Part shown: piece after piece, positions 53,037 through 62,176 of the stretch
How positions within the stretch are numbered: the stretch's first letter is position 1
Layout: each line of letters starts with the position of its first letter
Source of the DNA: Mycobacterium aquaticum
Lineage (GTDB): Bacteria; Actinomycetota; Actinomycetes; Mycobacteriales; Mycobacteriaceae
Direction of reading: 5' to 3'
Assembly: GCF_002086485.1 (NCBI RefSeq)
Contig: NZ_MVHF01000034.1
Coordinates: forward strand, 1 to 64,000
Length of the DNA: 64,000 nt
Position numbers and translations under genes: made by a program
Notes under the pieces: model-generated
What the model saw: the letters and a program-made list of their open reading frames with translations, nothing else
What the model was told of the DNA's origin: nothing
The model's database searches: none

Positions 53037-54049
53037 TGCGGGTGGACGATGGACTTGAGGCTGGCCGGGTCGGTGTCGCTGTCAAGGGCCTCGCCGACGT
53101 GTTCGAGGTCGTAGCGGCCGGTCACCATGGCGTCGAGGTCGACGGCGCCGCTGGCCGCCAGATGGATTGCGGCGGGCCAGGTGTCGGTGTAGCGGAAGAC
53201 CCCGGTGACGTTGATCTCGAGGTTCTGGATGTGGCTGACCGGTAGCGCGTACTCGTCGGCACCCATGCCGACCAGCACCACGTGACCGGCCGGGCCGACA
53301 GCCTTGATACCGCTCACGACAGCCACCGGGACACCGGTGGCGTCAACGAACGCGTCCACCGGTTCGATGGCCGACACGTCGACGGCAGTGGGGTCGAGCA
53401 CCTCGGTGGCGCCGAACTGCAACGCCTTCTCGCGGCGCGAGGCCACCAGGTCGGTGACCACGATGCGGGCGGCGCCGAATGCGCGTGCGGCTTGAGCGCA
53501 GATCACGCCGATGGGCCCCGCTCCGGCGATCAGGATCGACGAGCCGGGGACGACGTGTGCCTTGCGCATCGTGGCGATGGCGACCGACAGCGGCTCGAGC
53601 AGCGCGGCGGCCTCGTCGGACACTGAATCCGGTACGGCGTGGGCCATGTCGTCGTCGATGGTGACGTAGCGGCAGAACGCGCCGTCGACGGGCGGGGTGG
53701 CGTAGAACTTCATCTCCGGGCACAGGTTGTACCGCCCGGCCAGGCATTGCTTGCAGCGTCGGCACGGATGCTGCGGTTCGACGGCGACGCGCTGGCCGAC
53801 CCGGCCGGGGTCGACGCCGTCGCCCACCGCGACGATGCGCCCGGACAGCTCGTGGCCGAGGATCATCGGTTCCTCGACGACGAAATCGCCGATGCGGCCG
53901 TGCCGGTAGTAGTGCACGTCGGAGCCGCACACGCCGACGGCGGCCACCTCGACCAACACCTCGTGGGCTGCGGGTGACGGCACCGGCCGGTCTTCGATCT
54001 GCAGGGTGCCGACGCCGGTCATCACGCTCGCACGCATCGTTGTGGTCAT
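53033..54049 (-). CDS. Zinc-dependent polyol dehydrogenase (MDR 1)
   Basis: 338 residues. The layout is that of sorbitol/xylitol dehydrogenase: VGVCGSDVHYYRHG, MILGHELSGRIV, structural zinc CRRCKQCLAGRYNLC and AGAGPIGVICAQAA. In the family, NAD-dependent oxidation at C2 gives a ketose. It overlaps the kinase gene stop by 4 nt (ATGA), suggesting a tight coupling from dehydrogenation to phosphorylation. It differs from the MDR at 51199 in many positions, so they are not simple duplicates. Confidence 0.87.
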   Translation of the reverse strand: MTTTMRASVMTGVGTLQIEDRPVPSPAAHEVLVEVAAVGVCGSDVHYYRHGRIGDFVVEEPMILGHELSGRIVAVGDGVDPGRVGQRVAVEPQHPCRRCKQCLAGRYNLCPEMKFYATPPVDGAFCRYVTIDDDMAHAVPDSVSDEAAALLEPLSVAIATMRKAHVVPGSSILIAGAGPIGVICAQAARAFGAARIVVTDLVASRREKALQFGATEVLDPTAVDVSAIEPVDAFVDATGVPVAVVSGIKAVGPAGHVVLVGMGADEYALPVSHIQNLEINVTGVFRYTDTWPAAIHLAASGAVDLDAMVTGRYDLEHVGEALDSDTDPASLKSIVHPQ

Positions 54050-55575
54050 CTGACTGTCTCCTCTCGGTGGTCCTGGGTGTGGGTCAGTAGCGCGTACCCG
54101 CCGGAGTCGAGCAGCGACGAACGGGCCACCTCGGCCCACCGGGCTCGAAGGGCGGTGAGGTCACGGCGGTGGCGGCGGGGTGCGACGCGGGTCCGCACCG
54201 GGGGTTGCCAGCGTTTGGCCAGGTCGACCAGTCCCGCGACGTCCATCTCCTCCGCTATGGCGGCGGCTTGGACGCATGCGCCGCGGGCCGTCGCCTCGTC
54301 GGCGTCGAGCACGGTCACCTCGTCATCGAGCAGATCGGCCAGCAACTGCAGAGTCGCCGCCGACCGGGTGCCGCCACCTACCGCGACGGCAGCACCGCCG
54401 AGGTCGACGTTGCACTCGCGCAGGTGATCTCGTGCGTTCATCAGCGAGAGCAACGGACCCTCGACGAAGGCTCTGGCGAGCTCTTCGCGGGTGGTGTGAC
54501 TGGTGACGTCGACGAGACCGCCGCGCGCGTCCGGGCGGTCGGGTTTGCGCTCGCCGTCGAGGAACGGGACCAACACCGGGCCCGGCCGCTCGCCTGCGGC
54601 CAGCGCGAGGTCGGCCAACCCGGTCAGGTCGGTGCCGAGCAGTCGGGCCGCGACCTCGCCGACACGGGCAGCATTGAGCGTGCTGACCAACGGGAGGTAG
54701 CCGCCGGTCAGATCGGCAACGCCGTCGACCATCCCGGTTGGATCGAAAACCGGTGCGCGCCGCGACGTTGCGACCACGCCGGAGGTCCCGATACCGATGT
54801 ACTGGTCACCGTCGTCGAGACCGAGACCCAGATACGCCGCGTGCTGGTCACCGCCGCCGGGCGCCACGGTGATCCCGGCGGCGAGACCCAGTGCCGTCGC
54901 GGCTGCCGTGGTGAGGGTGCCCGCCGGCTGGCACGGCGCGAGGACCGTCGGCAGCATCGCCGACCAGTCCCGCGATCCGCCCGCCAGATCCAGATATCCC
55001 GGGATCCATTGCCCGGCATCGGTGTTGAAGTAGCCGGTACCCGAAGCGTCAGAGCGGTCGGTGACCCGCACACCGGTCAGCCAGTAGGTCAGGTAGTCGT
55101 GCGGCAGCAGCAGCGTGGCGGCGCGATCGAGCGTGGCGGGTTCGTGCGCGGCCAACCACGCCAGCTTGGCGATGGTGAACGCCGCGGTCGGCAGTGAGCC
55201 GACGCTGCGGATCCAGCGTCCGGACCCGATGCGTTCCACGAGGGCCGCGAGGTTCGGCGCTGCGGTGGTGTCGTTCCAGAGCTTGGCCGCCCGCAACGGT
55301 TCGCCGTGCGCATCGAGCAGCACGAGACCGTGACACTGGGCGGCCACGGAGATGGACCGGATGGCCGGCGCGACCGGGCATGCGGCGAGCGCGGCACGGG
55401 CGGCTTCGATGAACGCGCTGACCCAGTCCCGCGGGTGCTGTTCGCTGCAGGGCGGGAACGCAGGCGGGTGCGCGGCCGAACCGGACCCGAGCAGCCGACC
55501 GGTGGCCAGCTCACGGATCTCGACCTTGCAGGACTGCGTGGACGAATCCACGCCCAGCACAGCATCTTCGGTCAT
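54046..55575 (-). CDS. xylB: FGGY kinase, xylulokinase-like
   Basis: A 509-residue FGGY carbohydrate kinase. The N-terminal LGVDSSTQSCKV is the phosphate-binding loop, and GGGDQHAAYLGLGL and VGGGTRSAATLQLLAD lie in the C-terminal ATPase domain. The overall pattern is closest to xylulokinase, so D-xylulose to xylulose-5-phosphate is the best guess; other ketoses are possible. The ATG at 55575 overlaps a 28-residue upstream frame by ATGA. It is the first enzyme gene of the leftward polyol operon. Confidence 0.82.
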   Translation of the reverse strand: MTEDAVLGVDSSTQSCKVEIRELATGRLLGSGSAAHPPAFPPCSEQHPRDWVSAFIEAARAALAACPVAPAIRSISVAAQCHGLVLLDAHGEPLRAAKLWNDTTAAPNLAALVERIGSGRWIRSVGSLPTAAFTIAKLAWLAAHEPATLDRAATLLLPHDYLTYWLTGVRVTDRSDASGTGYFNTDAGQWIPGYLDLAGGSRDWSAMLPTVLAPCQPAGTLTTAAATALGLAAGITVAPGGGDQHAAYLGLGLDDGDQYIGIGTSGVVATSRRAPVFDPTGMVDGVADLTGGYLPLVSTLNAARVGEVAARLLGTDLTGLADLALAAGERPGPVLVPFLDGERKPDRPDARGGLVDVTSHTTREELARAFVEGPLLSLMNARDHLRECNVDLGGAAVAVGGGTRSAATLQLLADLLDDEVTVLDADEATARGACVQAAAIAEEMDVAGLVDLAKRWQPPVRTRVAPRRHRRDLTALRARWAEVARSSLLDSGGYALLTHTQDHREETVR

Positions 55576-55658
55576 GCCCGTGCCAACGGAGCCGCGGATT
55601 CGTGCGACAACACCGCACCGGTCGGGGCGACCGGACCGGTCTCGTCCTCGACGGTCAT
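55572..55658 (-). CDS. Possible leader ORF before kinase
   Basis: 28 codons from an ATG at 55658 with GGAGG about 10 nt upstream, ending in a TGA that overlaps the kinase start as ATGA. No family is recognised. An upstream ATG at 55679 would give 35 codons. It might set translation of the kinase, or may not be translated at all. Confidence 0.35.
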   Translation of the reverse strand: MTVEDETGPVAPTGAVLSHESAAPLARA

Positions 55659-55674
55659 CCGCTGGTCGCCTCCG

Positions 55675-55768
55675 CTCATCTGATATTCATGACCCTCATC
55701 TGATCGACTGTGACTCGGATCATGCAGTGCTCTATGCTCATATGTCAATGCGGCTGCACATATGTGCA
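55675..55768. promoter_or_regulatory. Operator cluster for polyol operon and regulator
   Basis: The 14-nt perfect palindrome TGCACATATGTGCA lies at 55755-55768. A related half site with CATATG lies at 55739-55744, exactly 20 bp away from the palindrome's CATATG. A direct repeat CTCATCTGAT is at 55675-55684 and 55695-55704, also 20 bp apart. All lie between the kinase and the divergent SorC-type regulator, and match what a helically phased oligomeric repressor would bind. Confidence 0.65.
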
Positions 55769-55803
55769 TCGTGTCGGCCGCGCGAGTCCGGAAGGGGGCA
55801 AGC

Positions 55804-56718
55804 GTGGGGCCGGACGAGTTGTTCCAGCGGGCGATGATCGCCCGGCGCTACTACCTGGAGGGGCGCACCCGCATCCAGATCGCCGACGAACTCGGCATCT
55901 CGAGGTTCAAAGTCGCGCGCGAGCTCGACGAGGCGGTCGCGTCGGGGATGGTGGAGATCAAGATCCACGACCCCGGCTCCATCGACGTCGCGCTGTCCTC
56001 GGCGCTGCAGGCCCGGTTCGGGCTGCAGCACGCCTACGCCGTCACCTCCGCCGAATCGGGCGACCGGGTCGACGCCGTCACCCGGGCGACCGCCGAACTG
56101 CTGCAATCGGTTCTGCGCGACGGGGACGTGATCGGCGTCGATTGCGGTCGCACCCTGGCCCGCATCGCCGATCACCTCACCGCACTGCCGCCCTGCGACG
56201 TCGTCCAGCTCACCGGCATGGCCGGGGCGATCACCCACAACGGCGCCGATCTGGTCCGCCGCATCAGCGAGGTCAGCAACGGGACGCCGTGGCCGTTGTA
56301 CGCGCCGCTGGTGGTCTCCGATGCCCGCACAGCCGCCAGCCTGGCGGGCAACCAGCAGATCCAGGAGACCTTCTCCCGCTACCCGCAGGTCAGCTGCGCG
56401 CTGGTGTCGGTCGGCGCCTGGAGCCCGGGCGCATCCCAGGTCTACGCATCGCTGACCGACGAAGAGGTCCGCGAGTTCACCGCGGGCGGCGTGTGCGCCG
56501 AGACATGTGCGCTGCTCCTCGACGCCGACGGCCACCGCCTGCCCGGCCTCGACGACCGGCGCATGGGGATCGACGAGGCCACGCTGCGCGCCATACCCAC
56601 GGTCATCGCGCTCGCCACCGGCGCGGAGAAGATCGCCGCCACCCGCGCCGTACTGCGCTCCGGGATGGTTTCGGCACTGGTCACAGATTCCGAGATCGCC
56701 GCCGCGATCCTCGACTGA
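55804..56718 (+). CDS. SorC/DeoR-type sugar-responsive regulator
   Basis: A 304-residue regulator from GTG at 55804 (GGAAGGGGG leader). The HTH spans about residues 14-50 (RTRIQIADELGISRFKVAREL). The rest is a sugar-binding domain with the GVDCGRTLARIA loop and the ALATGAEKIAATRAVL C-terminus characteristic of SorC/DeoR-like sugar-phosphate-binding proteins. It probably senses a phosphorylated polyol intermediate and controls the divergent operon through the repeats at 55675-55768. Confidence 0.88.
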   Translation: MGPDELFQRAMIARRYYLEGRTRIQIADELGISRFKVARELDEAVASGMVEIKIHDPGSIDVALSSALQARFGLQHAYAVTSAESGDRVDAVTRATAELLQSVLRDGDVIGVDCGRTLARIADHLTALPPCDVVQLTGMAGAITHNGADLVRRISEVSNGTPWPLYAPLVVSDARTAASLAGNQQIQETFSRYPQVSCALVSVGAWSPGASQVYASLTDEEVREFTAGGVCAETCALLLDADGHRLPGLDDRRMGIDEATLRAIPTVIALATGAEKIAATRAVLRSGMVSALVTDSEIAAAILD

Positions 56719-56722
56719 GCGC

Positions 56723-58198
56723 TCAGATCAGGTTCGCTGTGCCGTCGGCGTGGACGGTGACCTTGGCCCCGGCGATGTCACCGGCCACAGTCGCGGCCGC
56801 GTCGGATGCGTCGGTGATCAGCGCCAGGGTGCGCGCGTCGTCGGGCGTCCGCACGGCCAGATAGGCCTTCTCGGGCGTGCCGTCGCGCTGAAACGGCGTG
56901 GTCCACGATTCGACCGTGCCCACGCCGGACCACTCGACCGCGAGCCGCCGGATGGGTTCCCGGTCGACGGTGGATTGCACGTCCTCCCACCGGAATTCGC
57001 CGCTGGGCGGTTCTGTGCCGTAGACCCCGAAACTGTGCTTGGTCAGATAACCGCCGTTGGCGGTGATGAGACCGCGCGTACCCGGGCGGGCCACCAGCTG
57101 CTCGGCCATCGTCGCGATCGAGTGCGTGACGTAGTTGTTCCACGGCCCGCCCGCGAAGCTCAGCCCACCGGTGACGGTCAGCGGCCGCGCCGGATCCCCC
57201 AGCGGCAGACCAAGTTCGGCCGCGGCCACCTGCACCGCCGACGGGAAGCAGGAGTACACGTCCACGAGGTCCAGCTCGTCGACACCGAGGCCTGCCAGCT
57301 CGAGCACCCGGCGCCCGCCGATGCGGATCGCCGGGGACCGGAACAGTTCCGCACGCTCCCCGATCGCGTAGGTATCGTGCGCATCGGTCCCCGCGTACGG
57401 GAAAACCCAACGGTCCCTGGGAATCTGGAGATACTGCGCCTTCTGAATCGACGTGATGACCAGCGCCGCACCCTGATCCACCATGTTGTTGGAGTTCATC
57501 AACTTTGTGTACGGCCAGCTGATCATGCGGTTGTCCGGTCCGGGTTGGGCGATCTGCTCGGCGGTGAAGCGCTCGCCGGTCCAGGCGTGCGGATTTCCTG
57601 CGGCCACCGCACTGAATTGCGACCACAGTTCGCCGATGCGCTCCCGGTGCGCATCCGGGCTCTCACCTGCAGCGATGCGCAACGCCTGCTCGAACATCGG
57701 ATAGACGTACGCCGGGCGGTCGAGCATGATCCGGATCTCGGCGTCGCCGGCCATCGGGACACCGTCGTCGCTGCCCGGCGCCAACGGCACGGATTCGTCC
57801 TGGTGGGTCCAGTCGGGCTTGACACCGCGCGCCCGCAGACGGCTACGCGTACGCCAGGTTTCGGCGCCCGCGATCAGCACCACATCGGCCCGACCCGCCG
57901 CCACATCCCGGCACGCCTCGTTGACCAAGGTCTGGGGCACGTTGCCGCCGATCCCGGTGTAGCGGGTCGACGCGTTACGCGCACCGATCCGCTGCGCCAA
58001 CAACAGCCCCGGATCGCGGTAGCGCCACGACAACAGGTTGACGACGCGCACGGAATCCACGGCCTCCAGCACCCGCGGGTCGGCGGCATTGCGGGCCGCC
58101 GTCACCATCAGGTCGACCGGTTCCCGGCCGGGGTTCTCGTCGCGCTGATTGATCTGGCCGTACCCGACGAGTACCGGCGTCCTTGGGTCGGTGGGCAT
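56723..58198 (-). CDS. Thiolase-like acetyl-CoA acetyltransferase protein
   Basis: A 491-residue protein of the mycobacterial thiolase-like (SCP-x/acetyl-CoA acetyltransferase) group. Visible blocks are VLIAGAETWRTR, ADVVLIAG, VDVYSCFPSAVQ and the C-terminal ITANGGYLTKHSFGVYG. The canonical thiolase Cys-His-Cys triad is not complete in the usual spacing, so some members may be non-catalytic lipid-binding relatives. The start at 58198 is ATG in a typical context; the ATG at 58222 is possible. It is convergent with the SorC-type gene (4 bp gap) and divergent from the phosphoketolase gene. Confidence 0.75.
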   Translation of the reverse strand: MPTDPRTPVLVGYGQINQRDENPGREPVDLMVTAARNAADPRVLEAVDSVRVVNLLSWRYRDPGLLLAQRIGARNASTRYTGIGGNVPQTLVNEACRDVAAGRADVVLIAGAETWRTRSRLRARGVKPDWTHQDESVPLAPGSDDGVPMAGDAEIRIMLDRPAYVYPMFEQALRIAAGESPDAHRERIGELWSQFSAVAAGNPHAWTGERFTAEQIAQPGPDNRMISWPYTKLMNSNNMVDQGAALVITSIQKAQYLQIPRDRWVFPYAGTDAHDTYAIGERAELFRSPAIRIGGRRVLELAGLGVDELDLVDVYSCFPSAVQVAAAELGLPLGDPARPLTVTGGLSFAGGPWNNYVTHSIATMAEQLVARPGTRGLITANGGYLTKHSFGVYGTEPPSGEFRWEDVQSTVDREPIRRLAVEWSGVGTVESWTTPFQRDGTPEKAYLAVRTPDDARTLALITDASDAAATVAGDIAGAKVTVHADGTANLI

Positions 58199-58303
58199 CG
58201 GTGCACCATATCCGGCCCGCAACCACGACGATTAGCGACATCGCCGCCGCCGGCGTCAATAATTCTCACCCACTGTTCACCGATCGGGGCCATGATGGGA
58301 TAG

Positions 58304-60673
58304 ATGACTGCACAGGCGCTCACCCCTACGCTGTCCGATGCCGAACTGACGCTTATCGATTCCTACTGGCGAGCGGCCAATTACCTCTCGGTCGGCCAGA
58401 TCTACCTGCTGGACAACCCGCTGCTGCGCGAACCACTGGTGGCCGAGCACGTCAAACCCCGCCTGCTGGGCCACTGGGGCACCACGCCGGGACTCAACCT
58501 GATCTACGCCCACCTCAACCGCATCATCCGCGAGCGGGATTCGGACGTCATCTACATCACCGGGCCGGGTCACGGCGGCCCGGGACTGGTCGCCAACGCC
58601 TACTTGGAGGGCACCTACAGCGAGGTATACACGGGCATCGGCGAGGACACCGACGGGCTGCGAAAGCTGTTCCGGCAGTTCTCTTTTCCCGGCGGCATTC
58701 CGAGCCACGTCGCGGCAGAGACGCCGGGCTCCATCCACGAGGGCGGCGAGCTGGGCTACGCGCTGGTGCACGCCTACGGCGCGGCCTTCGACAACCCCGA
58801 CCTGGTGGTGGCCTGTGTGATCGGCGACGGCGAGGCCGAGACCGGACCACTGGCCGCCAGTTGGCATTCGAACAAGTTCCTCAACCCGGTGACCGACGGC
58901 GCGGTGCTGCCCATCCTGCATCTCAACGGCTACAAGATCGCGAATCCCACTGTGCTCGCCCGCATTCCGGCCGAAGAACTCGACGCCCTGCTCTACGGGT
59001 ACGGCTACCGGCCCATCACGGTCGCCGGAGACGATCCGGCAAATGTGCACCAGCAGCTGGCCACCGCGTTCGACGAGGCCTTCGACCAGATCGCCGCGAT
59101 CCAGCGCGCAGCGCGGCTCGACGGCGAACCCGGCCGCCCACTGTGGCCCATGATCGTGCTGCGGACGCCGAAGGGCTGGACCGGCCCGAGGGAAGTCGAC
59201 GGCAAACAGGTCGAAGGCACCTGGCGCTCGCATCAGGTACCGCTGTCGGAAACCCGTACCAACCCCGCGCACCTGGCCCAACTCGACGAATGGCTGCGCA
59301 GCTACCGCCCTGAGGAACTGTTCGACGAAACCGGGGCGCTGCGAGAAGAGCTGCGGGCCGCCGCACCCACCGGCGAGCGGCGGATGAGCGCGAACCCGCA
59401 CGCCAACGGCGGGCTGCTGTTGCGTGACCTCGACCTACCCGATTTCACCGACTACGCCGTCACCGTCGACCAGCCGGCGGCAGGCACCGCGGAGGCGACC
59501 CGCGTTCTCGGCACCTTCCTGCGCGACGTCATCAACCGCAACCCCGACCGGTTCCGGTTGATGGGCCCCGACGAAACCGCGTCCAACCGGCTGGCGTCGG
59601 TGTTCGAATCGACCGACCGGGCCTGGCAGGCCGAGATCGAACCCGGCGACGACCACCTGGCGCCCGACGGCCGGGTCATGGAGGTGCTCTCCGAACATCT
59701 GTGCCAGGGCTGGCTGGAGGGTTATCTGCTGACGGGCCGCCACGGGCTCTTCAACTGCTACGAGGCGTTCGTGCACATCGTCGACTCGATGCTCAACCAG
59801 CACGCCAAATGGCTGTTCAGCAGTTCGCACCTGCCGTGGCGGCGGCCCATCGCGTCACTGAACTACCTGTTGACCTCGCATGTCTGGCGCCAGGACCACA
59901 ACGGCGCCTCACACCAGGACCCCGGCTTCATCGATCACGTGGCCAACAAGCGGCCCGAGGTGGTGCGGGTGTACCTGCCGCCGGACGCCAATACCCTGCT
60001 CTCGGTCGCCGACCACTGCCTGCGCAGCCGCAACTACGTCAATGTCATCGTCGCGGGCAAGCAACCGGCACTGAACTACCTCACCATGGACGAGGCCATC
60101 GCCCACTGCACCCGGGGATTGGGCATCTGGGAATGGGCGAGCACCGGATCCGACGAACCCGACGTGGTGCTGGCGTGCGCCGGGGACATCCCGACGCTGG
60201 AGACCCTTGCCGCGGCCGACATCCTGCGCCACCGGCTGCCTGACCTGTTGGTCCGGGTGGTCAACGTCGTCGACATCATGCGGCTGCAACCCGAGTCCGA
60301 GCATCCGCACGGCATGTCCGACCGTGAGTTCGATTCGGTCTTCACCACCGACAAGCCCGTCATCTTCGCCTATCACGGCTATCCGTGGCTGATCCACCGG
60401 CTGGCCTACCGGCACGCCAACCACGACCAACTGCACGTCCGTGGGTTCAAGGAGCGGGGCACCACGACGACACCGTTCGACATGGTGATGCTCAACGACC
60501 TCGACCGGTTCCACCTGGTGATGGACGTCATCGACCGGGTCGACGGCCTGTCGTCGCGCGCCGCCGGGCTGCGGCAGGAGATGGTCGATGCCCGGCTGGC
60601 CGCCCGCAGATACACGCGCGAACACGGCGAAGACGATCCGGCGATCTCCGGCTGGACCTGGGAACGGATGTGA
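58304..60673 (+). CDS. xfp: Phosphoketolase (xylulose-5-P/fructose-6-P)
   Basis: A 789-residue thiamine-diphosphate enzyme. It cleaves xylulose-5-phosphate (and often fructose-6-phosphate) with phosphate to acetyl phosphate plus glyceraldehyde-3-phosphate (or erythrose-4-phosphate). Family blocks are YITGPGHGGPG, the TPP motif starting GDGEAETGPLAASWHSNKFL and ending about LNGYKIANP, then GLFNCYEAF and HVWRQDHNGASHQDPG. Length and motifs are complete. It lies about 2.7 kb from the xylulokinase-like gene, with a divergent thiolase-like gene and the regulator between, so it likely completes the polyol pathway. Confidence 0.95.
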   Translation: MTAQALTPTLSDAELTLIDSYWRAANYLSVGQIYLLDNPLLREPLVAEHVKPRLLGHWGTTPGLNLIYAHLNRIIRERDSDVIYITGPGHGGPGLVANAYLEGTYSEVYTGIGEDTDGLRKLFRQFSFPGGIPSHVAAETPGSIHEGGELGYALVHAYGAAFDNPDLVVACVIGDGEAETGPLAASWHSNKFLNPVTDGAVLPILHLNGYKIANPTVLARIPAEELDALLYGYGYRPITVAGDDPANVHQQLATAFDEAFDQIAAIQRAARLDGEPGRPLWPMIVLRTPKGWTGPREVDGKQVEGTWRSHQVPLSETRTNPAHLAQLDEWLRSYRPEELFDETGALREELRAAAPTGERRMSANPHANGGLLLRDLDLPDFTDYAVTVDQPAAGTAEATRVLGTFLRDVINRNPDRFRLMGPDETASNRLASVFESTDRAWQAEIEPGDDHLAPDGRVMEVLSEHLCQGWLEGYLLTGRHGLFNCYEAFVHIVDSMLNQHAKWLFSSSHLPWRRPIASLNYLLTSHVWRQDHNGASHQDPGFIDHVANKRPEVVRVYLPPDANTLLSVADHCLRSRNYVNVIVAGKQPALNYLTMDEAIAHCTRGLGIWEWASTGSDEPDVVLACAGDIPTLETLAAADILRHRLPDLLVRVVNVVDIMRLQPESEHPHGMSDREFDSVFTTDKPVIFAYHGYPWLIHRLAYRHANHDQLHVRGFKERGTTTTPFDMVMLNDLDRFHLVMDVIDRVDGLSSRAAGLRQEMVDARLAARRYTREHGEDDPAISGWTWERM

Positions 60674-60711
60674 CCTGGGGTATTGCGTAGCGCCCGTATG
60701 ATGGGCAAGTT

Positions 60712-61470
60712 ATGTCTGACCACGCCGCGGTAGCCGAGCATCCCCTCGTGGGCCAGCTGTCGGCGTTGCATCACTTCCGTATCTACGCCGATATCGGTGT
60801 CGTGGTCGTGGTGCTGACGCTGACGAACGTGATCGCGCACTTCACCACACCGTGGGCCAGTGTCGCGACCGTGCCCGCCGCGGCGCTCGGATTGCTGGCC
60901 CTGGTGCGGGCGCGCGGCCTGGGATGGGCCGAGTTGGGGCTGAGCCGCGAGCACTGGCGCTCAGGCGCCGGGTACGCGCTGGCCGCGGTGGCGCTGGTAC
61001 TGACCGTGATCGCGATCGGCGCACTGTTGCCGTGGACGCGGCCGATGTTCATGAACAACCACTACGCGACCATTTCGGGCGCAGTGATCGCCTCGATGGT
61101 GATCATCCCGTTGCAGACCGTGATTCCCGAGGAACTGGCCTTCCGCGGCGTCTTGCACGGTGCGCTCGACCGGGCCTGGGGTTTCCGTGGTGTCGCCGCG
61201 GCCGGTTCACTGCTCTTCGGCCTCTGGCACATCGCCAGCTCGCTCGGCTTGACCAGCGGCAATGTCGGCTTCACCCGGCTGCTCGGCGGCGGGTTCTTCG
61301 GCGTGGTGGCCGGCGTCGTGATGGCCGTGGTGGCCACCGGGGTCGCCGGATTCGTGTTCACCTGGTTGCGGCGGCGCAGCGGCAGCCTGCTCGCACCGAT
61401 CGCCCTGCACTGGTCATTGAACGGGCTGGGCGCATTGGCCGCGGCCGTCGTCTGGCACCTGTCGGCCTGA
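60712..61470 (+). CDS. CPBP-family intramembrane protease
   Basis: 252 residues, about seven membrane helices. The CPBP (CAAX/bacteriocin-processing, Abi) motif is present: EELAFRGVLHG with the catalytic Glu pair and Arg, FGLWHIAS with a motif His, and SGSLLAPIALHWSLNGLG with another His. These glutamic intramembrane proteases act within the membrane. It starts at 60712, 38 bp after the phosphoketolase stop, and may be read from the same promoter. No target or neighbour clue is evident. Confidence 0.88.
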   Translation: MSDHAAVAEHPLVGQLSALHHFRIYADIGVVVVVLTLTNVIAHFTTPWASVATVPAAALGLLALVRARGLGWAELGLSREHWRSGAGYALAAVALVLTVIAIGALLPWTRPMFMNNHYATISGAVIASMVIIPLQTVIPEELAFRGVLHGALDRAWGFRGVAAAGSLLFGLWHIASSLGLTSGNVGFTRLLGGGFFGVVAGVVMAVVATGVAGFVFTWLRRRSGSLLAPIALHWSLNGLGALAAAVVWHLSA

Positions 61471-61487
61471 GTTGCCGACGCGGGTGC

Positions 61488-62054
61488 TCAACTCGCGCCT
61501 CCGGCGCGCCTGCGCGCCCGGAACTCGCGGTTCTTGAGCTTGTTGCCGCAGTCGGCCATGTCGCACCAGATGCCGCCGTGGTTGCGAGACCTGTCGTAGA
61601 ACGCCCAGGCGCATTCGTCGTTCGCACATGCCTTGAGCCGTGACCAACTGCCGTCGCGCTGAGCGTCGCGGATCACCACCAGCAGTTCGACGAGACGCGC
61701 GCGCAGGCTGTCATCGGACGCAGCCAGCGTGACCTGCCCGTCGGCGTCCAACCCGGCCTTCGCCGTGGCTCCTTCGGCAACATCGCGCAGTGCCCGCAAG
61801 GCGCGCGGCCCGGGCGCAGCGCCTCCGGCGTTGTGGATCAGCAGCGCCCGCAGCGCTTCCCGAACTTCGCGCAGGAACTCCAATTCGTCGGTCGTCGGGC
61901 TCGCGCCGGCGCTCAGCAGACCGTTGTCGATCAGCCATGGTGTGGCGTCGTCGGCACGGTCCAGTCGGTCCGGGCCCGCGGGCAGTTCGACGGTGTTGAC
62001 CAGCGCTTGGACCCGGGCCAGCGGCCAGGGTGCCGGTTTGGTCTCGTCGGTCAT
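61488..62054 (-). CDS. CGNR zinc finger/ABATE-type regulator
   Basis: 188 residues. The N-terminal ABATE domain (about 1-130) is helical with an Asp-rich start. The C-terminal CGNR zinc finger has CANDECAWAFYDRSRNHGGIW and CDMADCGNKLKNREF, where the family CGNR motif reads CGNK and the four Cys can bind zinc. These proteins are thought to act as regulators. The gene is divergent from the unknown protein gene at 62177, and two tandem dyads at 62074-62132 lie between them, suggesting autoregulation. Confidence 0.88.
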   Translation of the reverse strand: MTDETKPAPWPLARVQALVNTVELPAGPDRLDRADDATPWLIDNGLLSAGASPTTDELEFLREVREALRALLIHNAGGAAPGPRALRALRDVAEGATAKAGLDADGQVTLAASDDSLRARLVELLVVIRDAQRDGSWSRLKACANDECAWAFYDRSRNHGGIWCDMADCGNKLKNREFRARRRAGGAS

Positions 62055-62073
62055 CGCACCACGGTAGCGCAGA

Positions 62074-62132
62074 GTGACCGGCTAAATCAGTTGACCAGTC
62101 ATTCGTGACCGGCGTAGCGTTTTCACCAGTCA
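62074..62132. promoter_or_regulatory. Two tandem dyad operators next to CGNR gene
   Basis: A dyad GTGACCGGC-N11-ACCAGTCA occurs twice, starting at 62074 and 62105, with a 31-bp period (three helical turns). The half sites GTGACCGG and CCAGTCAC are near complementary. They lie between the divergent CGNR gene (start 62054) and the gene at 62177. Binding by the CGNR protein is an inference. Confidence 0.7.
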
Positions 62133-62176
62133 CGATTTCCCAGACCCGATATTGAGCAAACTACGAGGTAGCGGCC

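Noticed and set aside
56507..58303. A 598-codon plus-strand frame over the thiolase-like gene
   Set aside because: Antisense artefact. The minus-strand protein has conserved thiolase-like blocks and a start in good context.
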